A stretch of DNA of 6,362 nucleotides from NCBI GenBank assembly GCA_964464245.1, contig CAYXFH010000095.1:1-6362 (forward strand), given 5' to 3'. A program made the translations under genes and the position numbers. This DNA is from JAPLHV01 sp964464245 (GTDB lineage: Bacteria; Caldisericota; JANLFM01). Below, in pieces: positions 1 to 5,161 of this stretch (its first letter is position 1; each line of letters starts with the position of its first letter). Under the pieces are notes generated by a model. The model worked only from the letters and a program-made list of their open reading frames with translations. It did no database searches and was not told the origin of the DNA.

Positions 1-77
1 TGGTCGGGGCGGCCGGATTTGAACCGACGACCTCTTGGTCCCGAACCAAGCGCTCTACCAAACTGAGCCACACCCCG
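1..77 (-). tRNA. tRNA-Pro, anticodon CGG
   Basis: Read on the minus strand, bases 77 to 1 fold into a full cloverleaf. The acceptor stem pairs CGGGGTG with CGCCCCG (one T-G wobble). The D stem is GCTC/GAGC around an AGTTTGGTA loop. The anticodon stem is CTTGG/CCAAG with loop TTCGGGA, giving anticodon CGG after the invariant T33, with G37 as expected for proline tRNAs. The T arm is GTCGG-TTCAAAT-CCGGC. The discriminator is A, and the CCA end is encoded at bases 3-1. It decodes the proline codon CCG. The gene is complete and ends exactly at the window edge, so any terminator or following gene is not visible. Confidence 0.97.
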
Positions 78-101
78 ACGGCGCCTGCTACAAGCGTCTA
101 G

Positions 102-130
102 ACTATAGACGAAGCCTTTTGGGCTGTCAA
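102..130 (-). promoter_or_regulatory. Promoter of the tRNA-Pro gene
   Basis: The minus strand carries a perfect TTGACA (130-125), a 17-base spacer and TATAGT (107-102). Transcription would begin near 95-97, leaving a leader of about 18 bases before the tRNA at 77. The -35 box contains the TGA stop codon of the SLH gene (129-127). The spacer holds a small inverted repeat, AGCC/GGCT, around an A-rich loop; it has no T-run and does not look like a terminator. This is the best sigma70-type match in the window. Confidence 0.8.
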
Positions 131-1326
131 TTTGGCGGTGATGGGAGCAGGCGGGCAACCAACGCTGCCACTTCAGCTCTGGTGGCAAAAGATTGTGGAC
201 GGAAGGAGCCGTCCGGGTAACCATCCCAAGCTCCCTGCCAGGCGCCCGACTCGATCGGCAGGAAAGCCCAGTCAGAGGCGCTCAAATCGGTGAAAGTGGG
301 AGCATAGTTGGCAGGTATGGAGGGCCATTGGAAGACGCGATTGATCATAGCGGCCAGTTCGGCTCGGGTTACGGGAGCGGTCGGGTGGTAACCCCCATCC
401 GGATAGCCCTCCACAATCTGTGCTTTCCATAAACGTTCAATATAAGGAGTTGCCCAGTAGCCGGGCTCCAGGTCACGGAAGGGGAGTGTATCACTTCGAG
501 TCAGTGGGAGTTCAAAGCCGAGGGAGAGGATCTTGGCCATCTCAGCGCGGGTCAAAGGGCTCTCGGGTTGGAAGGCGCCGTCCGGGTATCCGGAGAGGAT
601 CCCTGGTGGAAGCAACTGGGCGATGGCAGAGGATCCCCAATGTCCGCGCGTGTCGGGGAAAAGGAGGATAAAGGAGAAAGCCGCTTGCGCCTGGCCCTTC
701 GCGCTGCCGGCTTGGGCTTTCATCGGATAGACGCCAGGTTTGCTGAATCGAGGGGTGATGGTGAGGGTGCTTTGAAAGGTCTCTGCCGCTACGGCGCGTG
801 GGGGTGAGAATTGGTAGCTAACGAGCTGGGATGTCTCCAGGGTGAGGGCCGGGCTAGAGGTGGAGGAGTCATCGTAGAGGAAGAAATCAAGCGTGGCGGT
901 CCCTGTTTCCCACGTGTAGACATAAGGAGCGGCTGGAGAAAGCTCTAAGCTCTTTTTGTTGGAAATCGTCAAGGGGAGCACCTTCAACCGGCCGGCCGCC
1001 GAGGCGGTGATCTCAAGCGTGTATGAACCGGGGGCATAAGGCGGGGCTGTGCTCAAGGTTAAGATGGCGACTCCTGGAAGGGTCAAGGTGTTGGGGTTGA
1101 TCAAGGCGGAGATACCGGCGGGCAAGCCGTTGACAGCCAAGGAAACGGAGGTTTGGCTTTCCCCCAACAGGATCACTGTCACCGAAGCTTCCGAGTCGGG
1201 GCCCAATTCCACCGAGGAGGGGAGCAGCAACAGACGAAAATCCTCGCCCTCAGCCAAAGTTGAAGCCCCCCCTGCCAGGGTGAGCAGAACCAGCGCGACA
1301 AGCAGCAAGGGGAGGAGCCGGCTCAT
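127..1326 (-). CDS. Exported protein with three C-terminal SLH domains
   Basis: This 399-residue protein is predicted to be exported and held on the cell surface. Residues 1 to about 25 form a signal peptide: MSR, then a long Leu/Ala/Val core, then AGGASTLA. Residues about 30-125 and 130-220 look like two Ig-like beta-sandwich domains; the first contains NGLPAG and YAPGSYTLEI, typical of bacterial extracellular Ig-like modules. Three SLH domains follow at about 223-265, 283-327 and 345-389. Each has a GYPDG turn and a TRAE motif, the residues that in known SLH proteins bind pyruvylated secondary cell-wall polymer. There is no catalytic domain, so a structural or adhesive role is likely. I chose the ATG at 1326 because the signal peptide starts there. 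An in-frame ATG at 1386 would add 20 hydrophilic residues and overlap cobO by 59 bases. The start follows the cobO TAG by one base, so translation is probably coupled. Confidence 0.9.
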   Translation of the reverse strand: MSRLLPLLLVALVLLTLAGGASTLAEGEDFRLLLLPSSVELGPDSEASVTVILLGESQTSVSLAVNGLPAGISALINPNTLTLPGVAILTLSTAPPYAPGSYTLEITASAAGRLKVLPLTISNKKSLELSPAAPYVYTWETGTATLDFFLYDDSSTSSPALTLETSQLVSYQFSPPRAVAAETFQSTLTITPRFSKPGVYPMKAQAGSAKGQAQAAFSFILLFPDTRGHWGSSAIAQLLPPGILSGYPDGAFQPESPLTRAEMAKILSLGFELPLTRSDTLPFRDLEPGYWATPYIERLWKAQIVEGYPDGGYHPTAPVTRAELAAMINRVFQWPSIPANYAPTFTDLSASDWAFLPIESGAWQGAWDGYPDGSFRPQSFATRAEVAALVARLLPSPPN

Positions 1327-1327
1327 C

Positions 1328-1900
1328 CTAGAACTCAATCCCGGAACATGCGGCGATCCCTTGCCGCCAGCCATGCTTGACCTCATGGATCTCCGAAACA
1401 GTGTCAGCTAACTCCACGATCTCATTCGGGGCGCCTCGCCCGGTGAGGATCAGATGTAGGTCGGGGGGTTTTTCCCCAAGCAGGGCTAGAACCTCTTCCA
1501 GGGAAAGGAGACCGTAGGTGATGGCTGGGAAAATCTCATCCAAGATGAGGATTTGCCAATTCGTTGAGCATAGAGATCGGCGGGCTAAGCTCAAGCCGTT
1601 CAGCGCTGCCGCGCGGTGCATCGGCAGATCCTCGGGGCGCTCCTTGGAGACAAATCCGGCGCCCACTAAATGGATCTCTAAATATGGATGAAGCATGGTC
1701 GCTGCTTCCATCTCACCACTGCGCTCGGCCTTGAGAAACTGCAACACTTGGACGCGCATCCGGTGGCCGACAGCCCGCAGTGCCAGGCCAAGGGCAGCCG
1801 TGGTTTTGCCCTTGCCGTCGCCGGTGAAGACTATCAAGCGCCCTCGACGGACGATCGCCGAGCGATCGGGCGGTCTGTGAGCTTCCTCTCTTTCGTTCAT
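1328..1900 (-). CDS. cobO: Corrinoid adenosyltransferase (CobO/BtuR type)
   Basis: This is a 190-residue cob(I)yrinic acid a,c-diamide (corrinoid) adenosyltransferase. It transfers the 5'-deoxyadenosyl group of ATP to reduced Co(I) corrinoid in the cytoplasm, in cobamide synthesis or salvage. The P-loop GDGKGKTT is at residues 27-34, followed by ALGLALRAVG. LILDEI (118-123) is the Walker B-like strand, LTGRGAP lies at 152-158, and the C-terminus GIAACSGIEF matches the family's usual ending. The length is normal. I place the start at ATG 1900, preceded by the purine-rich GGAAAGG at 1912-1906; a longer frame to 2023 would run into the octamer repeats and add residues unlike the family. No other cobalamin gene and no recognisable cobalamin riboswitch is nearby, so salvage is as likely as de novo synthesis. 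Confidence 0.95.
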   Translation of the reverse strand: MNEREEAHRPPDRSAIVRRGRLIVFTGDGKGKTTAALGLALRAVGHRMRVQVLQFLKAERSGEMEAATMLHPYLEIHLVGAGFVSKERPEDLPMHRAAALNGLSLARRSLCSTNWQILILDEIFPAITYGLLSLEEVLALLGEKPPDLHLILTGRGAPNEIVELADTVSEIHEVKHGWRQGIAACSGIEF

Positions 1901-1925
1901 CGATCCCTTTCCGGTCGTTTCGGCC

Positions 1926-1954
1926 AGTGTACGCACAAAGAGGATGGGGTTCAA
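1926..1954 (-). promoter_or_regulatory. Probable promoter of cobO and the SLH gene
   Basis: The minus strand has TTGAAC (1954-1949), a 17-base spacer and TACACT (1931-1926). Each box matches the sigma70 consensus at four of six positions. The predicted start near 1919 leaves a leader of about 19 bases that contains the GGAAAGG ribosome-binding site of cobO. It lies just outside the first octamer repeat block. Confidence 0.5.
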
Positions 1955-1964
1955 GCTGACTATT

Positions 1965-2014
1965 AGTGGTTCAGTAGCTGAGTGGTTCAGCAGTCGAGTG
2001 GTTAAGTGGCTGAG
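1965..2014 (+). repeat. Octamer tandem repeat, block 1
   Basis: Six consecutive 8-base units run from 1965 to 2012 in phase: AGTGGTTC, AGTAGCTG, AGTGGTTC, AGCAGTCG, AGTGGTTA, AGTGGCTG, followed by AG. The consensus is AGTRGYYN. The array is non-coding and sits between cobO and the endonuclease-family gene. Confidence 0.85.
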
Positions 2015-2037
2015 TGAGATCAAGACAGACCTTGACT

Positions 2038-2060
2038 AGACAGCCTGCGGCAGCCTGTCT
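2038..2060 (+). repeat. Palindrome containing a copy of the dispersed CAGCC repeat
   Basis: AGACAG (2038-2043) pairs with CTGTCT (2055-2060), and CTG (2045-2047) pairs with CAG (2051-2053), around a CGG loop with one C-C mismatch. Within it, bases 2041-2059 read CAGCCTGCGGCAGCCTGTC. That matches 18 of 19 bases of a minus-strand element at 5182-5164 and is close to the 18-bp unit at 4629-4677. No T-run follows, so a simple intrinsic terminator is unlikely. Confidence 0.7.
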
Positions 2061-2069
2061 GCTAGATTC

Positions 2070-2103
2070 AGTAGCTAAGTAGCTAAGTGGTTAAGTGGCT
2101 GAG
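2070..2103 (+). repeat. Octamer tandem repeat, block 2
   Basis: Four in-phase units run from 2070 to 2101: AGTAGCTA, AGTAGCTA, AGTGGTTA, AGTGGCTG, followed by AG. They have the same AGTRGYYN consensus and orientation as block 1. The last two units belong to the second copy of the 41-bp direct repeat. Confidence 0.85.
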
Positions 2104-2131
2104 AAAGATCAAGACAGACCTTGACTCTTCG

Positions 2132-2187
2132 AACTGACTGGATCACTAAACTACTTGACTACTAAACTACTTGACTACTTGACTACT
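2132..2187 (-). repeat. Octamer tandem repeat, block 3, inverted
   Basis: Read on the minus strand, seven in-phase units occur: AGTAGTCA, AGTAGTCA, AGTAGTTT, AGTAGTCA, AGTAGTTT, AGTGATCC, AGTCAGTT. They fit the same family consensus, AGTRGYYN, but in the opposite orientation to blocks 1 and 2, with the last two units decayed. On the plus strand this gives several TTGACT copies, at 2155, 2171 and 2179. A transcript through blocks 2 and 3 could form a long imperfect hairpin. Confidence 0.85.
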
Positions 2188-2195
2188 GATACAAT
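2187..2195 (+). promoter_or_regulatory. Extended -10 promoter element, probably giving a leaderless mRNA
   Basis: TGATACAAT fits the extended -10 pattern (TGn followed by TACAAT at 2190-2195). It ends five bases before the ATG at 2201, so transcription would start at or very near that codon. TTGACT boxes upstream sit at spacings of 13 and 29 bases, not 17, so the extended -10 would have to do most of the work. No Shine-Dalgarno sequence precedes either possible ATG (2201 or 2207). Confidence 0.5.
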
Positions 2196-2200
2196 GATCT

Positions 2201-3088
2201 ATGTCGATGCGATTCGGGACCGCAGGCGTTCCCCTTCGAGCCAAGGACGCCTCCACCCTGTCCGGCTTGGAAGCGCTCGCTTCATTGCGGCTGGGCTGTA
2301 TGGAGATGGAATTCGTTCAAAGAGTGACGATGGGCGAAAAGATGGCCGGCTTGGTACAGCAGAAAGCGGCTGCATTAGGCATCTCTCTGTCCGTTCATGC
2401 TCCCTATTATCTGAACTTCAATGCCCATGATCCCGGGATCCTGGAGGCCTCGCACAAGCGTCTCAGCGCTGCTGCGCGGATCGGTTACCTGGCGGGGGCA
2501 TCGGATATTGTCTTTCACCCAGGGTTTTATCAAGGAGACGCCCCGCAGACGACCTTCGCCAAGGTGCAAGGCGAATTGGCCAAGTTGATCGAAAATTTGA
2601 AGGCAGCAGGAATTGATTCTCGCTTGCGGTGCGAGACGACCGGCAAACACGGCCAGTTCGGCTCTTTGGAGGAAACGCTGCAGTTGGTCGTCGAGACCCC
2701 CGGACTGTCCGCCTGTTTCGATTTCTCCCACCTTCACGCCCGCAACCAGTACCATGCTGCGGCAGATTTCCGGCGCGACCTGGAGCGGATCGGAACGGTC
2801 CTGGGAGCTTCCGCCCTGCAAGAACTTCATATTCATCTTTCCGGCATGCAGTACACGGCAGCGGGAGAGCGCAACCATCTCAACTTGGCCGATTCGGACT
2901 TCCCTTATGGGGCGATGCTGCAAGCCTTGCGGGACGTAGGGGCGAGGGGGCGAGTGGTGTGCGAGAGCCCCAACCGGGAGGGAGACGCTTTGCTCCTTCA
3001 GGACGCTTGGCGTCAGCTCGAGGAGGCTTCTTGGGGGGTTCTCTCTGGGGCGGTTACAGATGGCTTCCCCCCGTTTTCGCGAGGGTGA
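2201..3088 (+). CDS. Endonuclease IV (Nfo/APN1)-family TIM-barrel protein
   Basis: This 295-residue protein is probably an AP endonuclease of the endonuclease IV superfamily, which cuts DNA at abasic sites using a multi-metal centre. Candidate metal ligands appear in family order: H66 in VHAPYYLN, H106 in FHPGFY, E145 in CETTGK, D174 and H177 in DFSHLHA, H210 or H212 in LHIHLSG, E223 and H226 in GERNHL, and E255 in CESP. E. coli Nfo has H69, H109, E145, D179, H182, H216, D229, H231 and E261. The GERNH segment replaces its DRHH, so the match there is imperfect and a related sugar-isomerase-like TIM barrel is possible. An in-frame TGA at 2195-2197 limits the start to ATG 2201 or ATG 2207; I cannot separate them, though 2201 fits the leaderless promoter. 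The last residues after EEASW (from about 279) are a non-conserved tail lying over the end of moxR. Confidence 0.85.
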   Translation: MSMRFGTAGVPLRAKDASTLSGLEALASLRLGCMEMEFVQRVTMGEKMAGLVQQKAAALGISLSVHAPYYLNFNAHDPGILEASHKRLSAAARIGYLAGASDIVFHPGFYQGDAPQTTFAKVQGELAKLIENLKAAGIDSRLRCETTGKHGQFGSLEETLQLVVETPGLSACFDFSHLHARNQYHAAADFRRDLERIGTVLGASALQELHIHLSGMQYTAAGERNHLNLADSDFPYGAMLQALRDVGARGRVVCESPNREGDALLLQDAWRQLEEASWGVLSGAVTDGFPPFSRG

Positions 3089-4035
3089 TCTGCGCCCAAA
3101 GGGAGAGGAGTGACTTGGAGGATCTCCTCTACCAGGTGGGTGGCGTTCTCTCCGCGCAAGCGGGCTTCGGTCTTGAGGATCAGACGATGCGGCAGCACCA
3201 CCGGCGCCGAAAACTTGACGTCATCCGGAAGGACGAAAGAGCGGCCACACCCCAAAGCCCAAGCTTGACTGGTCTGCATCAGGGCGAGGCTGGCGCGGGG
3301 GCTGGCTCCCAGGTAAATGTCCTCGTGGCGGCGGGTGGCTTCGGCGAGGGCTACGATGTAAGCAAGGATGGTCTCATCGACGCGCACCAGTCTAGCTTGC
3401 CGCTGCGCTTGACATAGCTCCTCGGGGTCCGCAACCGGCTTCAAGGTGTGGATGGGATGCTCGCAGCGCAGGCGCTCCAGCATCTCGGCTTCCTCGGAGG
3501 CGGTTGGGTAACCCATCTGCAAACGAACCAGGAAGCGGTCGATCTGTGCTTCAGGCAAGGGGAAAGTGCCCTCGTACTCGATCGGGTTCTCGGTGGCCAG
3601 CACGAGGAAAGGTTGAGGCAGGGGGTAGGTGATCCCATCGATGGAAACCTGCTGCTCCCCCATCGCTTCCAGCAAGGCTGACTGAGTCTTGGGCGTGGCT
3701 CGGTTGATCTCGTCGGCCAGGAGGAACTGACTGAATAGAGGGCCTGGGCGAAACTCGAAGGACTGGTTCTGCTGATTGAAAACATTGAGTCCAGTGACAT
3801 CGGAGGGAAGCAGGTCAGGGGTGAACTGCAGACGACGAAAGGTACAGCCGAAAGAGCGGGCCAAGGCCCGACAGAGGATCGTCTTTCCCACTCCTGGCAC
3901 ATCTTCCATCAGGATGTGACCGCCGGCGAAGACGGCCGCTAAAGCAAGACGGATCGTCTCCCGCTTGCCAATGATGACGCGCTCGATGTTGGCCAGCACA
4001 CGGCCGGCTAGCTCAGATGCTCTTTGGGGCTCCAC
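3013..4035 (-). CDS. moxR: MoxR-family AAA+ ATPase
   Basis: This 340-residue cytoplasmic AAA+ ATPase belongs to the MoxR family, whose members act as chaperone-like ATPases in assembling or activating partner proteins, often with VWA-domain proteins. The Walker A motif is DVPGVGKT (45-52) and the Walker B motif is LLADEI (105-110). ATEN (147-150) is sensor 1, the arginine-finger region is PEAQIDRF (161-168), and sensor 2 is GASPRAS (243-249) in the lid. The conserved core ends near 310. The last 30 residues are polar and low in complexity, and residues from about 317 are encoded within the overlap with the convergent endonuclease-family gene. The start is GTG at 4035, with AAGGAG ten bases upstream; it overlaps the end of def by 23 bases. 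The usual DUF58/VWA partner genes are absent on both sides, which is unusual for this family. Confidence 0.95.
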   Translation of the reverse strand: MEPQRASELAGRVLANIERVIIGKRETIRLALAAVFAGGHILMEDVPGVGKTILCRALARSFGCTFRRLQFTPDLLPSDVTGLNVFNQQNQSFEFRPGPLFSQFLLADEINRATPKTQSALLEAMGEQQVSIDGITYPLPQPFLVLATENPIEYEGTFPLPEAQIDRFLVRLQMGYPTASEEAEMLERLRCEHPIHTLKPVADPEELCQAQRQARLVRVDETILAYIVALAEATRRHEDIYLGASPRASLALMQTSQAWALGCGRSFVLPDDVKFSAPVVLPHRLILKTEARLRGENATHLVEEILQVTPLPLGADHPRENGGKPSVTAPERTPQEASSS

Positions 4036-4549
4036 TATGCGCCAGCTCCTTGACCCGTTGGGGCGTGTAAGGGCAGCTCTCGTTCAACTCGCAAGCTTGC
4101 CAATCGGCCACCCGATCGATGAAGAGGATCCCACGAAGGTGGTCGATCTCGTGCTGTAGGACCCGGGCTAACATCCCGTCCCCGGCCAGTTCGAATGGCT
4201 TCCCTTCCTTGGAGAGGGCTTTCACCCTCACCCAGCTCGAGCGCTGCACGGGCGCATAGAAGCCTGGAACACTGAGACAGCCCTCTTGGCGAGACTCTTT
4301 TCCACGGTGGGCGATGACGCGCGGATTGACCAGGGCGACTAGATCTTCTTCCTCCTGTCCGACGTTGCGATCGATGATGATGACCTGCTCCAAGACTCCC
4401 ACCTGGGGAGCTGCCAAACCGATTCCCAGCGGATCTTCGCGCAATGTCGAGATCAGCTTTTCGATCAGTTTGCGTGTCTGGGCGGTGACTTCTCGCAAAG
4501 CCTTCGACTTCTTTCGCAGGAGCGGATTAGGGACTGAAAGGATCTTCAT
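4013..4549 (-). CDS. def: Peptide deformylase
   Basis: This 178-residue enzyme removes the formyl group from the N-terminal methionine of new proteins at the ribosome. All three family motifs are intact: GIGLAAPQVG (42-51), EGCLSVP (89-95) and QHEIDHLRG (132-140). The metal ligands are C91, H133 and H137, and the catalytic acid is E134. Length and N-terminus (MKILSVPNPLLRKK) are typical. I chose ATG 4549; a TTG at 4573 would add eight residues and has no better ribosome-binding site. No Shine-Dalgarno sequence is evident, but the ATG overlaps the TGA of a short upstream frame as ATGA, which could support re-initiation. Its 3' end overlaps moxR, so the two are probably one operon. The usual neighbour fmt is not present in the window. 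Confidence 0.97.
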   Translation of the reverse strand: MKILSVPNPLLRKKSKALREVTAQTRKLIEKLISTLREDPLGIGLAAPQVGVLEQVIIIDRNVGQEEEDLVALVNPRVIAHRGKESRQEGCLSVPGFYAPVQRSSWVRVKALSKEGKPFELAGDGMLARVLQHEIDHLRGILFIDRVADWQACELNESCPYTPQRVKELAHSGAPKSI

Positions 4550-4689
4550 TTTATGCTTTTTCGGCAAGTCCAAAGGATGAGGGGCAGCCCATGGACCTCG
4601 GCCTCCTCGCCTACCCTTTGCAACTGTTCAGCCCCCGGCAGCATGACAGCCCCCGGCAGCATGACAGCCCCCGGCAGGGTGTTCTGCAT
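4546..4689 (-). other. Short 47-codon frame upstream of def, possible gene remnant
   Basis: This ATG-started frame ends in a TGA that shares four bases (ATGA) with the def start codon. Residues 5-20 are LPGAVM repeats made by the 18-bp tandem repeat. The rest, including EQLQRVGEEAEVHGLPLILW, looks non-random. It resembles the GLPLILW-type strand of archaeal-type class I aldolases (DhnA family), where W is normally followed by YPRG; here it reads WTCRKS. It has no good ribosome-binding site at its first ATG, although each repeat unit puts a GGGGG run about six bases before an in-frame ATG. It could be a decayed fragment, a leader for def translation, or chance. Confidence 0.25.
4629..4677 (+). 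repeat. 18-bp tandem repeat, 2.7 copies
   Basis: The unit CAGCCCCCGGCAGCATGA occurs at 4629-4646 and 4647-4664, with a third partial copy (13 bases) at 4665-4677, all without mismatch. It lies between iscU and def. With the next base it matches the dispersed element CAGCCTGCGGCAGCATGTC (5182-5164, minus) at 16 of 19 positions, so all belong to one repeat family. Confidence 0.9.
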
Positions 4690-4714
4690 CGTTTCTGCCG
4701 ATCCCCAGCAAAGC

Positions 4715-5116
4715 TCAGCTTTCCGTGACGGCCGGCTCCGCGGGATGCTTGCTGCGGTAATCGGCGATGGCTGCCTGCAGCGCTTCCTCGGCCAGCACCG
4801 AGCAGTGAATCTTGGCTGGAGGGAGTCCACCTAGCGCTTTGATCACTGCCTGGTTGGAGATTTGCTCGGCTTCATCTAAGGTCTTGCCCTTGACCAGCTC
4901 GGTGACCATCGAGCTGGTGGCAATGGCTGCCCCACAGCCGAAGGTCTGAAACTTAATATCAGTAATCTTTCCATCTTCCACCTTGATCATTAACCTCATC
5001 ACATCCCCGCAAACTGGGTTGCCGACCTCGCCGATGCCGTCCGCATCTGCGATCTCACCCATATTATGAGGCTGAAGGAAGTGCTCCATGACTTTCGCGC
5101 TATATCCTATACTCAT
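4715..5116 (-). CDS. iscU: Fe-S cluster assembly scaffold protein (IscU/NifU N-terminal type)
   Basis: This 133-residue scaffold receives sulfur from a cysteine desulfurase and builds [2Fe-2S] or [4Fe-4S] clusters before transfer to target proteins in the cytoplasm. The three cluster cysteines are present: C36 in NPVCGD (with D38), C61 in TFGCGAA, and C105 in LPPAKIHCSVLAEEAL, with H104 beside it. It is a single-domain IscU form, without the ferredoxin or C-terminal domains of full NifU. I chose ATG 5116 because AGAAAGGA lies six bases upstream. The longer ATG 5140 start adds MANKKGTK, has no ribosome-binding site and would lie upstream of the predicted transcript start. No iscS, iscR, hscA or sufB is in the window, so the desulfurase must be elsewhere. 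It is divergent from lpd. Confidence 0.96.
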   Translation of the reverse strand: MSIGYSAKVMEHFLQPHNMGEIADADGIGEVGNPVCGDVMRLMIKVEDGKITDIKFQTFGCGAAIATSSMVTELVKGKTLDEAEQISNQAVIKALGGLPPAKIHCSVLAEEALQAAIADYRSKHPAEPAVTES

Positions 5117-5122
5117 TTTCGT

Positions 5123-5130
5123 TCCTTTCT
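5123..5130 (-). promoter_or_regulatory. Ribosome-binding site that fixes the iscU start
   Basis: AGAAAGGA on the minus strand ends six bases before ATG 5116. It lies inside the codons that the longer ATG 5140 reading would use, and so favours the shorter 133-residue product. Confidence 0.7.
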
Positions 5131-5142
5131 TATTGGCCATTC

Positions 5143-5151
5143 ATGATAACA
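5143..5151 (-). promoter_or_regulatory. Extended -10 promoter element of iscU
   Basis: The minus strand reads TGTTATCAT, an extended -10 (TGn plus TATCAT at 5148-5143). Transcription would start near 5136, giving a leader of about 20 bases with the AGAAAGGA site. The -35 position shows no good match. Confidence 0.45.
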
Positions 5152-5161
5152 TTTTTCCTGG

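Larger units (their letters stand above)
1997..2126 (+). repeat. 41-bp direct repeat, two copies
   Basis: Bases 1997-2037 and 2086-2126 match at 39 of 41 positions; the only differences are TG against AA at 2015-2016 and 2104-2105. Each copy starts with two octamer units (AGTGGTTA, AGTGGCTG) and ends in GATCAAGACAGACCTTGACT. The copies are 89 bases apart start to start. The 48 bases between them hold the palindrome at 2038-2060 and two further octamers, so the whole arrangement looks like a partly duplicated module. Confidence 0.85.

Noticed and set aside
1901..2023. Longer cobO start at 2023.
   Set aside because: It would translate the octamer repeat and pass over a well-placed ribosome-binding site at 1912-1906; the added residues do not fit the family.
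1965..2188. A CRISPR array.
   Set aside because: Units are 8 bases with no spacers, the 41-bp repeat has only two copies, and no cas genes are present.
2145..2195. Octamer block 3 as a slipping (phase-variable) promoter spacer, because it repeats TTGACT upstream of TACAAT.
   Set aside because: The TTGACT copies lie 5, 13 and 29 bases from the -10; steps of 8 never give a 17-base spacer, and each new unit would bring its own TTGACT.
1901..2200. A cobalamin riboswitch upstream of cobO.
   Set aside because: No GCCACTG-like box or long structured leader is seen, and the probable promoter leaves a leader of only about 19 bases.
3104..3130. Inverted repeat AGAGGAG/CTCCTCT just after the endonuclease-family stop, as a terminator.
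   Set aside because: Seven pairs with a 13-base loop and no T-run; it lies in the conserved-side coding part of moxR and is probably chance.
2375..3417. Long frames within the endonuclease-family and moxR genes (minus 2375-2923, plus 2629-3417).
   Set aside because: They are shadows of genes with clear catalytic motifs, rich in Arg/Pro/Ser and lacking recognisable domains.
4710..4722. AAAGC-TCA-GCTTT hairpin with the iscU stop codon as its loop, as a terminator.
   Set aside because: The stem has only five pairs and no T-run follows on the minus strand.
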